Positions 53,687-63,239 are shown, counted from the stretch's first letter. The stretch is 64,000 nt of DNA from Tateyamaria omphalii (GCF_001969365.1 NZ_CP019312.1:496001-560000), one strand, 5' to 3'. Program-made: numbers and translations. The notes: generated from the letters alone by a model not told the origin.

Positions 53687-53708
53687 CGGGGGCGGATTGC
53701 CGCCCCCG
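53687..53708 (+). promoter_or_regulatory. Hairpin between urtA and urtB
   Basis: Perfect 9-bp arms CGGGGGCGG (53687-53695) and CCGCCCCCG (53700-53708) enclose a 4-base loop. No T tract follows. It probably protects urtA mRNA or partly terminates transcription, raising UrtA relative to the membrane components. Confidence 0.65.
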
Positions 53709-53726
53709 ATCATCTATTAGGATTGG

Positions 53727-55706
53727 ATGCCAATGTCGGTTTTCCGTCGCTTTTTTGTTGCGGCTTTGTCCCTTCTGGTGACGTGGGCCGCACTGCCACT
53801 GTCTGCCCAGGATGTCACGGCCCCGATCCAACGCTTGTTGCAAGAGCATGGCGAGGTGATCGCCAAAAGCTCGCGCCGCACCATTGGCCCGGCCATCGAC
53901 GCGCTCGCCGCGAGCGGTCTGGACGAGGCGCAAACCGTGCTGGAGCGCTGGCGCGACAAGGAAATGTGGCTCAACGAGGAAACCGGTGTCTTTGTATATG
54001 CCGAGGAAATCGACCGCCGTACGATCCGCACGTTCGATTTCGCCACTGGCACCGTGCTGGGCGAATTCGAGGACAGGGACTACAAACAACTCAAGCCCAA
54101 TAGTGGCATCCGCGGTCTGATCGGTGCGGCGCTGGTCCGCTTTCAATTGACCGACCCGGACCCTGCTGCGCGGATCGCGGCGCTGAACGCAATCGAACGC
54201 GATGCCGACGAAAGCCACCTTGGCGCCCTGCGCGCGGTGGTCGAGGCCGAGACCAACCCGAACATCGCCCAACGCATGGACCGGTTGGAGCGTATCCTGA
54301 CCATCCGGTTTGCTGAAGGCGAGGCAGAGCGGATCGCGGCCATCGAAAGCTTTGAGGGCGATCTGGGCGTGGACGTGCGGGCAGCGCTTAATCCGCTGGT
54401 CGTCACGCAGCTGGATGTGGGCACGACGCTTCCCGAAGACGCCGATGTCGTGCGCCAGGTCGACCCCGGAAGCGACGCGCTAAGTGTGGACGCGGCCTAC
54501 GCCTTGCTGGTGTCCAATGAACTGGCTGTCGAACGCATCTCTCGCGATGCACAGAAAGCGGCGCTGATTGCACATATCGACGGGGGCACCGTCGGTGGTA
54601 TCCAGGTCGCCTTCCTCGACACCGAAGCGGGACGCGACCTCGCCTACGCCGCTTTGGTCCAGCAGGGCACGGTCGAGCCTGCCGCCACCGACTCCGAAGT
54701 GGATGAGGCGCTGTCGGCCCACGTCTTCTTTGAACGCTACAGCGCTGCGTCGCCCGCGATTGCACTGGCCGCGCAGGCTGTTCTGACTGGGATCGAGAAC
54801 AAGGTGGCGGTCAACCAGACCATCGACCTGGGCCTTGATGCGCTGTCGCTCGCGTCGATCTACTTCCTCGCCGCCATCGGACTTGCCATCACCTTCGGTG
54901 TCATGGGCGTCATCAACATGGCCCATGGCGAGTTTATCATGATGGGCGCCTACACGGGCTATGTCGTGCAGCTGTTCGTACCCGACTACACGCTCAGCAT
55001 CCTTCTGGCGATCCCGCTCGCGTTCATGGTCACTTTCGGCGCCGGCGTCGCGATGGAGCGTCTGGTGATCCGCTGGCTCTACCACCGTCCGCTGGAAACA
55101 CTGCTTGCCACCTTCGGCATCTCAATCGCTCTGCAACAACTGGCCAAGAACATCTTTGGCACCCAAGCCCGCCCGCTCACTGCGCCGGGTTGGCTGGACG
55201 GTTCCTGGGTCATCAACGACATCGTGTCGATCAGCTATATCCGTATCGCCATCTTCGTCCTGGCGCTGCTGTTCCTCGCCCTGTTCCTGATCGTGATGAA
55301 CCGCACCCGGCTCGGGCTCGAGGTGCGCGCGGTCACGCAAAACCCGCGCATGGCCGCGTCGATGGGGATCAACCCCGATCGCATCAACATGCTGACCTTC
55401 GGATTCGGCTCCGGCATCGCAGGGATCGCGGGTGTCGCGATCGGGCTTTATGCCAAGGTCACGTCCGAGATGGGCAGCGACTATATCGTGCAATCCTTTA
55501 TGACCGTGGTGGTCGGCGGGGTCGGCAACATCTGGGGCACGCTCCTCGGGGCCACGATGGTCGGTTCGCTGCAAAAGGGGATCGAGTGGTTGAACCCGTC
55601 AAATACGCTGGCCGCGCAAACCTATATGATCCTGTTCATCATCCTGTTCATCCAGTTCCGGCCCAAGGGCATTATCGCCCTCAAGGGCCGCGCGGCGGAG
55701 GCATAA
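53727..55706 (+). CDS. urtB: Urea ABC transporter permease UrtB
   Basis: This is a 659-residue permease. It begins with a signal-like segment and an extracytoplasmic domain of about 350 residues (about 25-350) rich in acidic helices, followed by the UrtB membrane domain from about 360: AIGLAITFGVMGVINMAHGE, VVVGGVGNIWGTLLGATMVG. UrtB proteins normally carry such an N-terminal domain; here it is at the long end of the range. Alternative start ATGs lie at 53727 and 53733, both near AGGA. Confidence 0.9.
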   Translation: MPMSVFRRFFVAALSLLVTWAALPLSAQDVTAPIQRLLQEHGEVIAKSSRRTIGPAIDALAASGLDEAQTVLERWRDKEMWLNEETGVFVYAEEIDRRTIRTFDFATGTVLGEFEDRDYKQLKPNSGIRGLIGAALVRFQLTDPDPAARIAALNAIERDADESHLGALRAVVEAETNPNIAQRMDRLERILTIRFAEGEAERIAAIESFEGDLGVDVRAALNPLVVTQLDVGTTLPEDADVVRQVDPGSDALSVDAAYALLVSNELAVERISRDAQKAALIAHIDGGTVGGIQVAFLDTEAGRDLAYAALVQQGTVEPAATDSEVDEALSAHVFFERYSAASPAIALAAQAVLTGIENKVAVNQTIDLGLDALSLASIYFLAAIGLAITFGVMGVINMAHGEFIMMGAYTGYVVQLFVPDYTLSILLAIPLAFMVTFGAGVAMERLVIRWLYHRPLETLLATFGISIALQQLAKNIFGTQARPLTAPGWLDGSWVINDIVSISYIRIAIFVLALLFLALFLIVMNRTRLGLEVRAVTQNPRMAASMGINPDRINMLTFGFGSGIAGIAGVAIGLYAKVTSEMGSDYIVQSFMTVVVGGVGNIWGTLLGATMVGSLQKGIEWLNPSNTLAAQTYMILFIILFIQFRPKGIIALKGRAAEA

Positions 55707-55707
55707 A

Positions 55708-56964
55708 ATGTCCGACGCAACCCTCGCCCCCGCGCGCCAGCCCATCGTTCGGCGCTATCCAGTCGTTTTGGTCTTTCTGGGCTGCCTGGCACTGTTCACC
55801 CTTGGCATCACCATCCTGTCCGAAGGGTTCGGGATCGGTGTGATCTCCACCAGCTTCGTCAAAACGCTGGGCAAGACGCTGTGCCTGTGCCTCGTGGCGC
55901 TCGCCATGGACCTGGTGTGGGGCTATTGCGGCATCCTCAGCTTGGGGCACATGGCGTTCTTTGGCATCGGCGGCTATGCCATCGGCATGTGGCTCATGTA
56001 TGCGCGCACGGAAATCATCGTGGTCCAAAGCCTTTCCGCCGCGCCCTTGCCCCCAACCGTGCAAGAGATATCGGACGGGATCGCGGCGCAGATTTTCGGC
56101 GTCGTAGGCGCGTCCGAGTTCCCGCCCATCTGGGCCGTCGCACACTCGCTGCCGCTGCAACTCGCCGCCGTCGTTCTTGTGCCGGGCCTGCTGGCCTTGG
56201 TCTTTGGCTGGCTGGCCTTTCGCAGCCGCGTGACGGGCGTTTACCTGTCGATCCTGACCCAAGCCATGACATTGGCCCTCGCGCTATATCTCTTTCAGAA
56301 CGACAGCGGCCTGCGCGGCAACAACGGTCTGTCGGGGTTGCAAAACTTGCCGGGGCTGGGCGACGTGCCCCAATCCACCGTGTCGATCTGGTTTTTCTGG
56401 GCGTCGGCTCTGGCGCTGGGCCTTGGCTACGTGCTGTGCACGTGGGTCGTGTCGGGCAAGTTCGGCTCTGTCATTCGTGCCATCCGCGATGACGAAAGCC
56501 GGGTGCGATTTTTGGGCTACCCGGTCGAGGCCTACAAGCTTTTTGTCTTCACGCTCACCGCCGTGATCGCCGCCATCGCGGGCGCGCTGTACTATCCCCA
56601 AGCGGGCATCATCAACCCGGCAGAGATTGCACCCATCGCCTCCATCTACCTTGCCGTCTGGGTCGCCATCGGGGGCCGCGGTCGGCTTTATGGCGCGGTG
56701 ATCGGCGCTGCTTTCGTGTCACTCTTGTCCACCTATTTCACCGGAGGTCAGGCGCCCGACATCAACCTGGGCTTCTACACGATCCAGTGGGTCAACTGGT
56801 GGACCGTGCTGCTGGGCCTGTCCTTTGTCGTGGTGACCCTGTTTGCGCCCAAGGGGCTTGGCGGTCTCTTTGACCTGATTGCCGCACGTCGGTCACCGGA
56901 CCGGCACGGTGCGGACCTCGGCCCCGATGTCGGTGCGCTGCGCGAGAAGGAGGCCGAGAAATGA
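55708..56964 (+). CDS. urtC: Urea ABC transporter permease UrtC
   Basis: This 418-residue permease starts one base after urtB. The LivM-type segments WGYCGILSLGHMAFFGIGGY and AVWVAIGGRGRLYGAVIGAA are present, with about ten helices and a loop around residues 100-145. The ribosome-binding site lies in the urtB 3' end (GGAGG). It overlaps urtD by 4 bases. Confidence 0.92.
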   Translation: MSDATLAPARQPIVRRYPVVLVFLGCLALFTLGITILSEGFGIGVISTSFVKTLGKTLCLCLVALAMDLVWGYCGILSLGHMAFFGIGGYAIGMWLMYARTEIIVVQSLSAAPLPPTVQEISDGIAAQIFGVVGASEFPPIWAVAHSLPLQLAAVVLVPGLLALVFGWLAFRSRVTGVYLSILTQAMTLALALYLFQNDSGLRGNNGLSGLQNLPGLGDVPQSTVSIWFFWASALALGLGYVLCTWVVSGKFGSVIRAIRDDESRVRFLGYPVEAYKLFVFTLTAVIAAIAGALYYPQAGIINPAEIAPIASIYLAVWVAIGGRGRLYGAVIGAAFVSLLSTYFTGGQAPDINLGFYTIQWVNWWTVLLGLSFVVVTLFAPKGLGGLFDLIAARRSPDRHGADLGPDVGALREKEAEK

Positions 56965-57701
56965 GTTCGCTTCTAGAAGTGTCGGGCGTGTCGGTGTCTT
57001 TTGACGGGTTCAAGGCGATCAACAATCTGACGTTCCAGATCGGCGAGGCCGAGATGCGCGCCGTGATCGGACCCAACGGCGCTGGCAAGACGACCTTCAT
57101 GGACATCGTGACGGGCAAGACGCGCCCCGACGAAGGCCGCGTGTTGTGGGGCGACAAGTCGCAATCGCTCTTGTCCATGTCTGAAAGCCAGATCGCGCAG
57201 GCCGGGGTGGGGCGCAAGTTTCAGCGGCCCACCGTGTTTGAGGATCAGACCGTTGCCGAAAACCTGATGCTTGCGCTCAAGAAAAAGCGCTCGCCGCTCG
57301 CTGTGCTGGGGTTCCGTGCCTCACGCGCCGATCATACCCGCGTGGCCGAATTGGCAGACGAGATCGGGTTGTCCGCCGCCTTGGATCGCAAATCGGGCGA
57401 GTTGAGCCATGGCCAAAAGCAATGGCTTGAGATTGGCATGCTGCTGGCACAGGAACCCAAACTGCTGCTCGTGGATGAACCCGCGGCGGGCATGACCCCG
57501 GCCGAGCGCGAACACACGACCGACATTCTGGTCGAAGCGGCCAAGACACGGGCCGTTGTTGTCGTGGAACACGACATGGAGTTCGTGCGCCGCCTGAATT
57601 GCAAGGTCACGGTCCTGCACGAAGGGTCGGTTCTGGCCGAAGGGTCCATCGACCATGTCACGTCGGATGAAGCGGTGATCGAGGTGTATCTTGGCCGGTA
57701 A
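56961..57701 (+). CDS. urtD: Urea ABC transporter ATP-binding protein UrtD
   Basis: This 246-residue ATPase has Walker A GPNGAGKTT, signature LSHGQKQWLEIGMLL, Walker B LLLVDEPAAGMTP and H-loop VVVEHDMEFV. LSHGQKQWLEIGM is characteristic of UrtD. It overlaps urtC by 4 bases and urtE by 11 bases. Confidence 0.94.
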   Translation: MSSLLEVSGVSVSFDGFKAINNLTFQIGEAEMRAVIGPNGAGKTTFMDIVTGKTRPDEGRVLWGDKSQSLLSMSESQIAQAGVGRKFQRPTVFEDQTVAENLMLALKKKRSPLAVLGFRASRADHTRVAELADEIGLSAALDRKSGELSHGQKQWLEIGMLLAQEPKLLLVDEPAAGMTPAEREHTTDILVEAAKTRAVVVVEHDMEFVRRLNCKVTVLHEGSVLAEGSIDHVTSDEAVIEVYLGR

Positions 57702-58398
57702 CTTGCTGGAAATCGAAGGTCTGACGCTGCACTACGGCGGCAGTGAAATTCTGCGCGGCGTTGATCTGGTCGCGCGGACGGGCGAAGTGACCTGTGTCAT
57801 GGGCACCAATGGCGTGGGCAAGACCAGTCTGCTCAAGGCGGTGTCGGGCACGCATCTGCGCAGCGGCGGGCACTACCGGCTGAGCGGGCAAGAGATTGGC
57901 AAGCTCAGCGCGCATGCCCTGGCGCAACGGGGCGTCGCATATGTCCCACAGGGGCGCGAGATTTTCCCCTTTCTGACCGTTCAGGAAAATCTGGAAACCG
58001 GATTTGCCTGCCTGCCGCGCGCCGCGCGGCGCGTGCCAGCCGAGATTTTCGAGCTGTTTCCCATCCTCAAGGAATTCCTCCACCGCCGCGGTGGCGACCT
58101 CTCGGGCGGGCAGCAACAGCAGCTTGCCATCGCGCGGGCGCTTGTGACCAACCCCAAGCTTTTGTTGCTAGATGAGCCGACCGAGGGCATCCAACCCAAC
58201 ATCATCAAACAGATCGGCAACGTCATCTCGACCCTGCGCGAAAGGGGGGAGATGGCGATTGTTCTGGTCGAGCAGTATTTCGACTTCGCTTTTGACCTTG
58301 GCGACAGGTTCACGGTGCTGGAACGCGGAGCTGTCAAATTGGAAGGGCCAAAGTCGGGCGTAGAACGCGCTAAGCTCTTGGCTGCGGTTTCCGTCTGA
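57691..58398 (+). CDS. urtE: Urea ABC transporter ATP-binding protein UrtE
   Basis: This is an ATPase of about 235 residues. It has no ATG start; TTG at 57691 overlapping the urtD end, or TTG at 57703 (LLEIEGLTLHYGGS), are the likely starts, and the latter fits the usual N-terminus. Walker A is GTNGVGKTSL, signature LSGGQQQQLAIARAL, Walker B LLLLDEPTEGIQPN and the switch VEQYF motif is in IVLVEQYFDFAF, all typical of UrtE. It is the last gene of the operon. Confidence 0.92.
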   Translation: MAGNLLEIEGLTLHYGGSEILRGVDLVARTGEVTCVMGTNGVGKTSLLKAVSGTHLRSGGHYRLSGQEIGKLSAHALAQRGVAYVPQGREIFPFLTVQENLETGFACLPRAARRVPAEIFELFPILKEFLHRRGGDLSGGQQQQLAIARALVTNPKLLLLDEPTEGIQPNIIKQIGNVISTLRERGEMAIVLVEQYFDFAFDLGDRFTVLERGAVKLEGPKSGVERAKLLAAVSV

Positions 58399-58404
58399 CA
58401 GGGC

Positions 58405-58797
58405 CTAGTCCGCTTTGCAATACCGGTCGATGATCGCGTTGATTTCTGAGGCAACAATGGGTTTGCGCAGATAGCCATTCATGCCGGACGATGTAATGGT
58501 CCGATCATCGTGATAATCGCTGTCAGCAGTCACCGCGATGATCGGGATGTTCTTCGGCGGGTCGGAGAGCGCGTTGCGGATCTCGCGGGTGGCATCGACG
58601 CCGGATACCTTGGGCATATGGATGTCCATGAGGATAACGCCATAGGCATCGGGGTCGGCCCGCACCTTGTCCTGGCATTCTTGCCCATCCTTGGCGATTT
58701 CGAAATCGTAGCCAAGCGTCTGGAAAATCTCACCCATCATGTACTGGGTAAAGCTGTCATCTTCGGCCAAGAGGATCTTTTTTGATCTGGCAGTCAT
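58405..58797 (-). CDS. Single-domain response regulator
   Basis: This 130-residue receiver has the acidic pair in LLAEDDSF, the phospho-acceptor Asp in VILMDIHMPKVSG, the Thr in AVTADSD and the Lys in LRKPIVAS. It has no output domain. It overlaps the kinase gene by 4 bases and is probably its partner, possibly acting in a phosphorelay. Confidence 0.9.
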   Translation of the reverse strand: MTARSKKILLAEDDSFTQYMMGEIFQTLGYDFEIAKDGQECQDKVRADPDAYGVILMDIHMPKVSGVDATREIRNALSDPPKNIPIIAVTADSDYHDDRTITSSGMNGYLRKPIVASEINAIIDRYCKAD

Positions 58798-60266
58798 GCC
58801 GCTGCTTCCTCGATATCCTGCGTCGGGATGCTTAGGGTGAACGTGGTCGTGTATCCGAAGTAACGCGACGGGCTTTCAACCTCAAGGTGTCCACCCATCA
58901 GTTTCGCAAGGTCCGTGCTGATGGACAGCCCCAACCCCGTGCCACTGTAGCGGCGTGTCAGACTGTCATCGACCTGCAGGAAGCGTTCAAAGACATTGCC
59001 GGCATCTTCGGGCGACAATCCTGGGCCGGTGTCAGACACTGAAATGTCGATCATCCCGGCGGCCCCCTCGTCATCGTGGGTCAAACGCAGGTCGATCAGC
59101 AGCGCGCCGCTTGTCGTGAACTTGGCCGCGTTGTCGCACAGGTTGTGCACGATCTGGCTGACCCGTTTGTCATCCATGTCCACTGTTTCTGGCAGATCAT
59201 CGGCGACCTTGACCGACACCTCGATCTCCTTGCCATAGCGTTTGACGGATCCGTTTGCGGTGTCGCACCACTGTTGGGCAATGGCGGCAAGGTTTGTCTC
59301 CTTCGGGTGCAACGTGACGGCATTCGCCTCCAGGCGGGACACCTCCAACACATTGGTCAATTGCGCCAGCAGCACCTGTGCTGCTTCCAGCCCCGTTGCA
59401 GCCTGTTGTTTCTGCCGGTCCGGCACATCCGACATTTCGATCAATTGAAACAGACCCATCATTGCGTTGAGCGGCGTGCGCACCTCATGGCTCATATTGG
59501 CGAGAAACCGTTTGCGTGCAAAAGATGCCTTGACGGCATCGCGTTCGGCCCTTTTGCGCTGAGCGACCTCGTTCTCGAGCGTGCCGATCTGTTGCGTCAA
59601 ACGCTTGCTCATGTCGTTCAGCGCCAGGACGATCCTGTCGATGGCATCGGTGTGTTGTCGCGGTTCGCGATCAAGCCTGAGATTGAGGGGCGCCGACAGC
59701 GATTTTGACGCGTCGACCTGTCGAACGACATCCCTCAGATGCCGGGTCACCATCCAGTAGTACAAAAGCAATAGGGCAAAGGCGACCAGATACGCCTTGA
59801 TCAAGTTGGTTGCCACAAGGGCAAAGAACTGCGCCCACAAATCCGCCCAGATACTGTCCAGTGAAAGGTAAATCGTCAGCGTACCAATGGGCTCGTTCAG
59901 CCCATTCAACTCACGGACCAGATCGAATTCGTTGCGCCGTTCTACATAGTCAGGATCGCCATACTCGAACATGTGCCCGGTCGTGGATTGCAATTCAACA
60001 TGGGCAACGGCCGGATCAGAGTGGATGCCACGCAGGATAATATCTACCTGGTCGAAATCGAATTGCCAAAGAGCATTCTGCAAGGGATCGACAGACGTCG
60101 CACTGACACGGTCGACAATCTGAAAGGCGGCGCCCACCTGGCGCTGGTAGCTGAGATACAACTGCAGCCCGGCGGCAAAGGCCGAAAAGACAGTACTGAC
60201 CAGCAGGGTCACGACCACAAGGCGCAGACCCAGCCTGTCTTTCAGCGCTGTCCGAACAAAAGTCAT
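58794..60266 (-). CDS. Membrane sensor histidine kinase
   Basis: This is a 490-residue kinase. A first transmembrane helix at about 13-38, a periplasmic sensor region (about 40-145), a second helix at about 146-172 and a HAMP-like linker are followed by the HisKA box FLANMSHEVRTPLNAMMG and an HATPase domain with DNAAKFTTSGALLIDLRL, SDTGPGLSPEDAG and GTGLGLSIS. It lies 3 bases after the upstream periplasmic binding protein gene, suggesting that the binding protein presents the ligand to it. Confidence 0.9.
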   Translation of the reverse strand: MTFVRTALKDRLGLRLVVVTLLVSTVFSAFAAGLQLYLSYQRQVGAAFQIVDRVSATSVDPLQNALWQFDFDQVDIILRGIHSDPAVAHVELQSTTGHMFEYGDPDYVERRNEFDLVRELNGLNEPIGTLTIYLSLDSIWADLWAQFFALVATNLIKAYLVAFALLLLYYWMVTRHLRDVVRQVDASKSLSAPLNLRLDREPRQHTDAIDRIVLALNDMSKRLTQQIGTLENEVAQRKRAERDAVKASFARKRFLANMSHEVRTPLNAMMGLFQLIEMSDVPDRQKQQAATGLEAAQVLLAQLTNVLEVSRLEANAVTLHPKETNLAAIAQQWCDTANGSVKRYGKEIEVSVKVADDLPETVDMDDKRVSQIVHNLCDNAAKFTTSGALLIDLRLTHDDEGAAGMIDISVSDTGPGLSPEDAGNVFERFLQVDDSLTRRYSGTGLGLSISTDLAKLMGGHLEVESPSRYFGYTTTFTLSIPTQDIEEAAA

Positions 60267-60269
60267 CTG

Positions 60270-61016
60270 TCACCGGTCAACATGCACCGCCAGGATGTCG
60301 GCAAGCGTTCCGTCGCTTTGCATCGCCTGCAAGGACGCGTTGAAATCTGACAGGATTTGGTCACGGTTCGGAAAGTCCTTTCGCATGGCCATGTGCACCT
60401 CTTGCGATGTCATGATCCCCGGCACGAATTCGAGTTGATCAGCCAGAGGCGGGTCAAGCGTGTTCATGGCGTAATTTACCACATCTACGCTATCCAGCGT
60501 CAATTCAATGCGGCCAAAGGCGACCATCTGCAGTGCTTGCAGCGTTGTCGTCACAGTGACCTTGTTCAAGTGGTCCGCGCCGTCGAACTCGTCTTCGTAC
60601 AGAAAACCGTCGCCAACGGCGATGGTGTGCGGCGCCAGAGCTCCAACATTGGTAAACCTGTGGCCCTCTCCACGGCGTTGGACCAGTTGTATGTCCGTTG
60701 AATAGAATGGCTGCGAATACTCAAGAAATTCGGTCAGGTCCGGATCGAAGAACAGACTGCCCACCACATCGTATTCGTTGCGCCGCACACCGTCCATAAT
60801 GCGCGCCCAAGGCAGGACATCGCTGTCGACGGCGTAGCCAGCATGTTCAAAGACGGCCGAGATGACATGCAACGACAACCCTTTTTCGGGCAGTTCAGCA
60901 CCGGAAAAGGGCGGCCACTCGTCAGCGACCACGCGAATGGTCGGTGTGCTGTCGTCGGCGTACAGAGCTGTCGCCACGCAGGTCCAAAGCGCCAGCGATA
61001 GGTGAAGAGGTCTCAT
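60270..61016 (-). CDS. Periplasmic family 3 solute-binding protein, likely sensory
   Basis: This 248-residue exported protein has signal MRPLHLSLALWTCVATALYA and the type II binding fold: RVVADEWPPFSGAELPEKGL, LPWARIMDGVRRNEYDVVGS, TIAVGDGFLYEDEF and a C-terminal SLQAMQSDGTLADIL. No permease or ATPase gene is adjacent; instead a histidine kinase and response regulator follow on the same strand. A receptor role rather than transport is therefore likely. Confidence 0.82.
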   Translation of the reverse strand: MRPLHLSLALWTCVATALYADDSTPTIRVVADEWPPFSGAELPEKGLSLHVISAVFEHAGYAVDSDVLPWARIMDGVRRNEYDVVGSLFFDPDLTEFLEYSQPFYSTDIQLVQRRGEGHRFTNVGALAPHTIAVGDGFLYEDEFDGADHLNKVTVTTTLQALQMVAFGRIELTLDSVDVVNYAMNTLDPPLADQLEFVPGIMTSQEVHMAMRKDFPNRDQILSDFNASLQAMQSDGTLADILAVHVDR

Positions 61017-61409
61017 TTAATGTGGTTCCTGCAACCATCTGGAAAAGTGCCCGTATCAAGACGGCATTTGCGTTTAATATTCAATTAAAGGTTGCCTGCA
61101 AAATTCCGAAAAACCTGCACATCGCGATGTGTCCGTTCAGGTTGGTACATCTCGATGGCCCCGGAAATTTGGTATCGTGTTGTGAAATGGCGCGTGATCC
61201 TGATCATTTTCGAACGCCGCCAGACCTCGCTCTATTGTCGGTGTCGTGGCATCTTTCAAAGGGCTTTGGATGGGGCTTCGAGGTGTATGGTTCTGTAGTT
61301 AAAAGGAAAATTTCTACTAACTTTTTAGTTTGACAGAAATTTTACTTTGCGCCTATCGTTGGCACAGTCGGCAAAAACCGGCTCACATAGAAATCTGGGA
61401 GGATTAAAG
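61017..61409. promoter_or_regulatory. Divergent promoter region
   Basis: This is a 393-base gap between the minus-strand sensory operon and the plus-strand ABC importer. It is A+T-richer than the flanking genes, for example around 61070-61090 and 61300-61345. No ORF with homology is visible and no operator could be assigned by eye. Confidence 0.5.
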
Positions 61410-63143
61410 ATGCGCAAGTATCTTCTCTCCGCGACGGCTGTAGTTGCAGTCATTGCGGGGCATGGGACTGCTTTTGCCGACACGGCGGCGGCCCAGAAAT
61501 GGATTGATCAGGAATTCCAGCCATCTACGCTCTCGAAAGACGAGCAGATGTCGGAAATGGAGTGGTTCATCCAGGCGGCAGAGCCATTCTCTGGCATGGA
61601 AATCAACGTGCTGTCCGAGGGCATTCCGACCCACGGCTACGAATCCGAGGTGCTGACCAAGGCGTTCGAGGAAATCACCGGCATCAAGGTGAACCACCAG
61701 ATCCTTGGCGAGGGCGAAGTGGTGCAAGCCGTGCAAACGCAGATGCAGACGCAGCGGAATCTCTATGACGGCTACGTCAACGATTCTGACCTGATCGGCA
61801 CACATTCACGCCTGCAACTGGCCTACAACCTGACCGAACAGATGGCGGGTGACTGGGCGGCGACCACATCGCCGACGCTCGATCTTGAGGACTTCATGGG
61901 CATCCAGTTCACTACTGGTCCCGACGGCAACCTCTACCAGCTGCCTGACCAGCAGTTCGCGAACCTCTACTGGTTCCGCAAGGACTGGTTCGACGACGAA
62001 GATAACAAGGCCGCGTTCCAAGCCAAGTATGGCTACGAGCTTGGCGTCCCGGTCAACTGGTCTGCCTACGAGGACATTGCTGAGTTCTTTAGCGAAGACG
62101 TCAAGGAGATCGACGGCGTCGCGATCTACGGTCATATGGACTACGGCAAGCGCGCGCCCGACTTGGGCTGGCGCATGACAGATGCCTGGCTTTCGATGGC
62201 CGGCGCAGGGTCGGTGGGTGAGCCCAACGGCGTGCCGATCGACGAGTGGGGCATCCGTATGGAAGCCGGTTCGTGCAACCCCAACGGTGCAAGCGTCACC
62301 CGTGGTGGAGCGGCGAACGGTCCGGCGGCGGTCTATGCGATCCGCAAGTGGGACGAATGGCTGCGCGCCTATGCCCCGCCCGGAGCGGCATCCTACGACT
62401 TTTACCAGTCGCTGCCCGCATTGGCCCAAGGCAACGTGGCCCAGCAGATCTTCTGGTACACCGCCTTTACCGCCGACATGGTCAAGCCGAAGTCCGAGGG
62501 CAACAACACTGTGGACGAGGATGGCATGCCGCTGTGGCGGATGGCGCCCAGCCCGCATGGACCATACTGGACCGAAGGGCAGAAGGTTGGCTACCAGGAC
62601 GTTGGGTCGTGGACCTTCCTGAAATCGACCCCGTCCGAGCGTGCACAGGCCGCCTGGCTTTATGCCCAGTTCGTGACGTCCAAGACGGTCGACGTGAAGA
62701 AGTCCCATGTGGGTCTGACCTTCATCCGCGACAGCTCGGTCAACCATGAATCGTTCACCGAACGCGCGCCCAAACTGGGTGGTCTGGTTGAGTTCTACCG
62801 CTCGCCCGACCGCGTGGCATGGTCGCCGACAGGCATCAACGTGCCTGACTATCCGAAGCTGGCCCAGATCTGGTGGCAGCAGATCGGTGACGTGAACTCG
62901 GGCGCGTTCACTCCGCAAGAAGCGATGAACCGTCTGGCCGAAGAGATGGACATCACCATGGCCCGGATGCAGCAGGCGGACGAAGCGGCTGGTGTCTATG
63001 GCGGCTGTGGCCCACGCCTGAACGAAGAGCGAGATGCCGAGTGGTGGTTCGCCAATGGCGGCGCCAAGCCCAAGCTGGAGAACGAGAAGCCGCAGGGCGA
63101 GACCGTCAACTATGACGAGCTGGTCGCGCGCTGGCAGCAGTAA
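61410..63143 (+). CDS. Glycerol-type (carbohydrate family) ABC transporter substrate-binding protein
   Basis: This is a 577-residue periplasmic binding protein with signal MRKYLLSATAVVAVIAGHGT; the start at 61410 follows GGGAGGA. The unusual length, the segment INVLSEGIPTHGYESEVLTK, and the paired ATPase gene downstream match the GlpV type of glycerol importer in Rhizobiales and Rhodobacteraceae; other polyols or sugars are possible. The C-terminal part is lysine- and tryptophan-rich. Two hairpin structures follow it before the ATPase gene. Confidence 0.75.
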   Translation: MRKYLLSATAVVAVIAGHGTAFADTAAAQKWIDQEFQPSTLSKDEQMSEMEWFIQAAEPFSGMEINVLSEGIPTHGYESEVLTKAFEEITGIKVNHQILGEGEVVQAVQTQMQTQRNLYDGYVNDSDLIGTHSRLQLAYNLTEQMAGDWAATTSPTLDLEDFMGIQFTTGPDGNLYQLPDQQFANLYWFRKDWFDDEDNKAAFQAKYGYELGVPVNWSAYEDIAEFFSEDVKEIDGVAIYGHMDYGKRAPDLGWRMTDAWLSMAGAGSVGEPNGVPIDEWGIRMEAGSCNPNGASVTRGGAANGPAAVYAIRKWDEWLRAYAPPGAASYDFYQSLPALAQGNVAQQIFWYTAFTADMVKPKSEGNNTVDEDGMPLWRMAPSPHGPYWTEGQKVGYQDVGSWTFLKSTPSERAQAAWLYAQFVTSKTVDVKKSHVGLTFIRDSSVNHESFTERAPKLGGLVEFYRSPDRVAWSPTGINVPDYPKLAQIWWQQIGDVNSGAFTPQEAMNRLAEEMDITMARMQQADEAAGVYGGCGPRLNEERDAEWWFANGGAKPKLENEKPQGETVNYDELVARWQQ

Positions 63144-63150
63144 GCGAACT

Positions 63151-63177
63151 GTGGTCCCCGTCTTGTGCGGGGGCCAC
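63151..63177 (+). promoter_or_regulatory. Hairpin after the binding-protein gene
   Basis: GTGGTCCCCG (63151-63160) and CGGGGGCCAC (63168-63177) pair over 10 positions with one G-T, with a 7-base loop, 8 bases after the stop. No T tract follows, so transcript stabilisation is more likely than termination. Confidence 0.6.
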
Positions 63178-63181
63178 GCCA

Positions 63182-63239
63182 GTAGGCCGGACTTCAGCCC
63201 GGCTTTCTACGGGGTGCGCCGGGCTAAAGCCCGGCCTAC
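63182..63239 (+). repeat. Large palindrome built from two hairpins (REP-like)
   Basis: GTAGGCCGG (63182-63190) pairs with CCGGCCTAC (63231-63239); inside them the GCCCGGC and GCCGGGC halves can pair with each other or fold into separate stems. The unit GTAGGCCGGGCTTTAGCCCGGC type is the kind of repetitive palindrome found between genes. Placed between binding protein and ATPase genes it probably sets relative expression. Confidence 0.6.

Noticed and set aside
58399..61016. Urease genes adjacent to the urea transporter
   Set aside because: The next genes encode a response regulator, histidine kinase and binding protein; no ure gene motifs appear in the window.
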